The notes under the pieces were generated by a model, which was not told where the DNA came from, did not search any database, and saw only the letters and a program-made list of their open reading frames with translations. From Hybos culiciformis (Eukaryota > Arthropoda > Insecta > Diptera > Hybotidae), in contig OZ023275.1 of the NCBI GenBank assembly GCA_964007475.1, forward strand, positions 37,691,381 to 37,755,380: 64,000 nt of DNA, written 5' to 3'. Shown piece by piece: positions 63,140-64,000 of the stretch. Position 1 is the stretch's first letter; every line of letters begins with the position of its first letter. The position numbers and the translations under genes are program-made.

Positions 63140-64000
63140 CTATTAATTATGTCGATCGGAAAACTCATTACTTACTAGGTATCTGTTAAATTTAAAAATT
63201 CCCGAATTGGTATTTATGCTCGCATAGTTTTTTACTTTCAACTCTTGTATATTTTAGTTTGATTTCAAGATTTTTTTTATATATATTTTTTTTTTTGATA
63301 ATAATAATTTCTCAATAAATTCTTTTTTTATTGGAAACTCATAAAAACCGAAAATCCATTTATGAAAATAAAAAAAATAAAAAAAAAAGGAAGATTGTAA
63401 GTATTTTTTTTTTTAAAGGAAACATTATATATGTAAGTATATATACTATATAGGTACTACTCACAGAATAAAAAGGAAAAATCGAATAAAGTTCACAGGA
63501 GTGCCACCACAGACAAAGCTAAATTTCTTTTTTAACATTTAACCAAAAAAAATTTTTTTTTTTCATGATATATGTATAATAGTTCTCTTATTTTATTTTA
63601 TTTCATAAAAATTATGATAGTTTTTTTAACGCATATCTAACAACTTTATTATAAGGGAAAATAAATTTTTTTTTCACTTATGTAAGGGAAAAAAAAAATG
63701 TTTTATATAACTTCCAAAAAAGAAAGTTTTAATGGTTTTCAATGAAAATATATTAATTTTTTTTTTCATTTTAATATTTTTTAATGACATTTCTTTAAGT
63801 TTATTTTTGTATTTTACATGTTTTAATATCAAAACTATTTTAGCTTTTGAACCTTGTTTTGAACTTAAATTATGTTTATTATTCAATTTCAAAAAACAAT
63901 AATAATAATAAAAATTTTAAAGTACTTAGATAAATATAAGAAAAATAAGTAATTGTAAATATAAGGAAATTTGAAATGTTTGATATAAAAAAATGTTTTC

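Larger units (their letters stand above)
58325..64000. other. AT-rich right end, possible intron of the 58285 gene
   Basis: No exon with homology was recognised. Poly-A/T tracts, a TTG microsatellite at 60371 and scattered pockets of balanced composition (60320-60480, 60820-60960) are present without identifiable function. If the 58285 exon is real, this stretch is mostly its first intron. Confidence 0.45.

Overview
ORGANISM. The window is nuclear DNA of an insect. It is extremely A+T-rich (about four fifths by eye), full of A/T homopolymers and TA/AAT microsatellites, and its genes are split by GT-AG introns. The two recognisable genes are the ecdysteroid cytochromes P450 CYP306A1 (phantom) and CYP18A1, a closely linked CYP2-clan pair found in many arthropods. 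The order of insect cannot be fixed from the sequence. A stray 28S rRNA fragment and the CYP18A1 sequence look dipteran-like to me, but this is weak. LAYOUT. (1) 1-12951: no gene seen; AT-rich flank with a tRNA-derived SINE-like fragment, a 223-bp foldback, small tandem repeats and a MITE-like nested palindrome. (2) 12952-18379, plus strand: CYP306A1, seven certain coding exons (497 residues) and an uncertain tiny first exon with the start codon. One intron holds a ~270-bp duplication of its own 3' end around an array of inverted repeats; another holds a dead LINE 3' end. (3) 18380-20076: 1.7-kb gap between the converging 3' ends. (4) 20077-26496, minus strand: complete five-exon CYP18A1, 535 residues. 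(5) 26497-58284: about 32 kb in which I can support no protein gene; it contains minisatellites, MITE-like inverted repeats, a 28S rRNA pseudogene fragment, a near-consensus ecdysone-response-like palindrome and one coding-like 40-codon ORF. (6) 58285-64000: a plausible signal-peptide first exon with a consensus donor, and far downstream a minus-strand exon-like island; any gene they belong to lies mostly outside the window. HOW THE GENES WORK TOGETHER. From family knowledge, CYP306A1 is the 25-hydroxylase that makes the ecdysone precursor ketotriol, while CYP18A1 is the 26-hydroxylase/oxidase that inactivates ecdysone and 20-hydroxyecdysone. The pair therefore holds one enzyme that makes the moulting hormone and one that removes it, in convergent orientation. 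Both reading frames are intact through every splice junction, with the P450 helix-I, ExxR and heme-cysteine motifs present. They share an intron at the same place and phase, consistent with an old tandem duplication. I found no CRISPR array, intact tRNA gene, prokaryotic feature or complete autonomous transposon, and no clearly new biological system.
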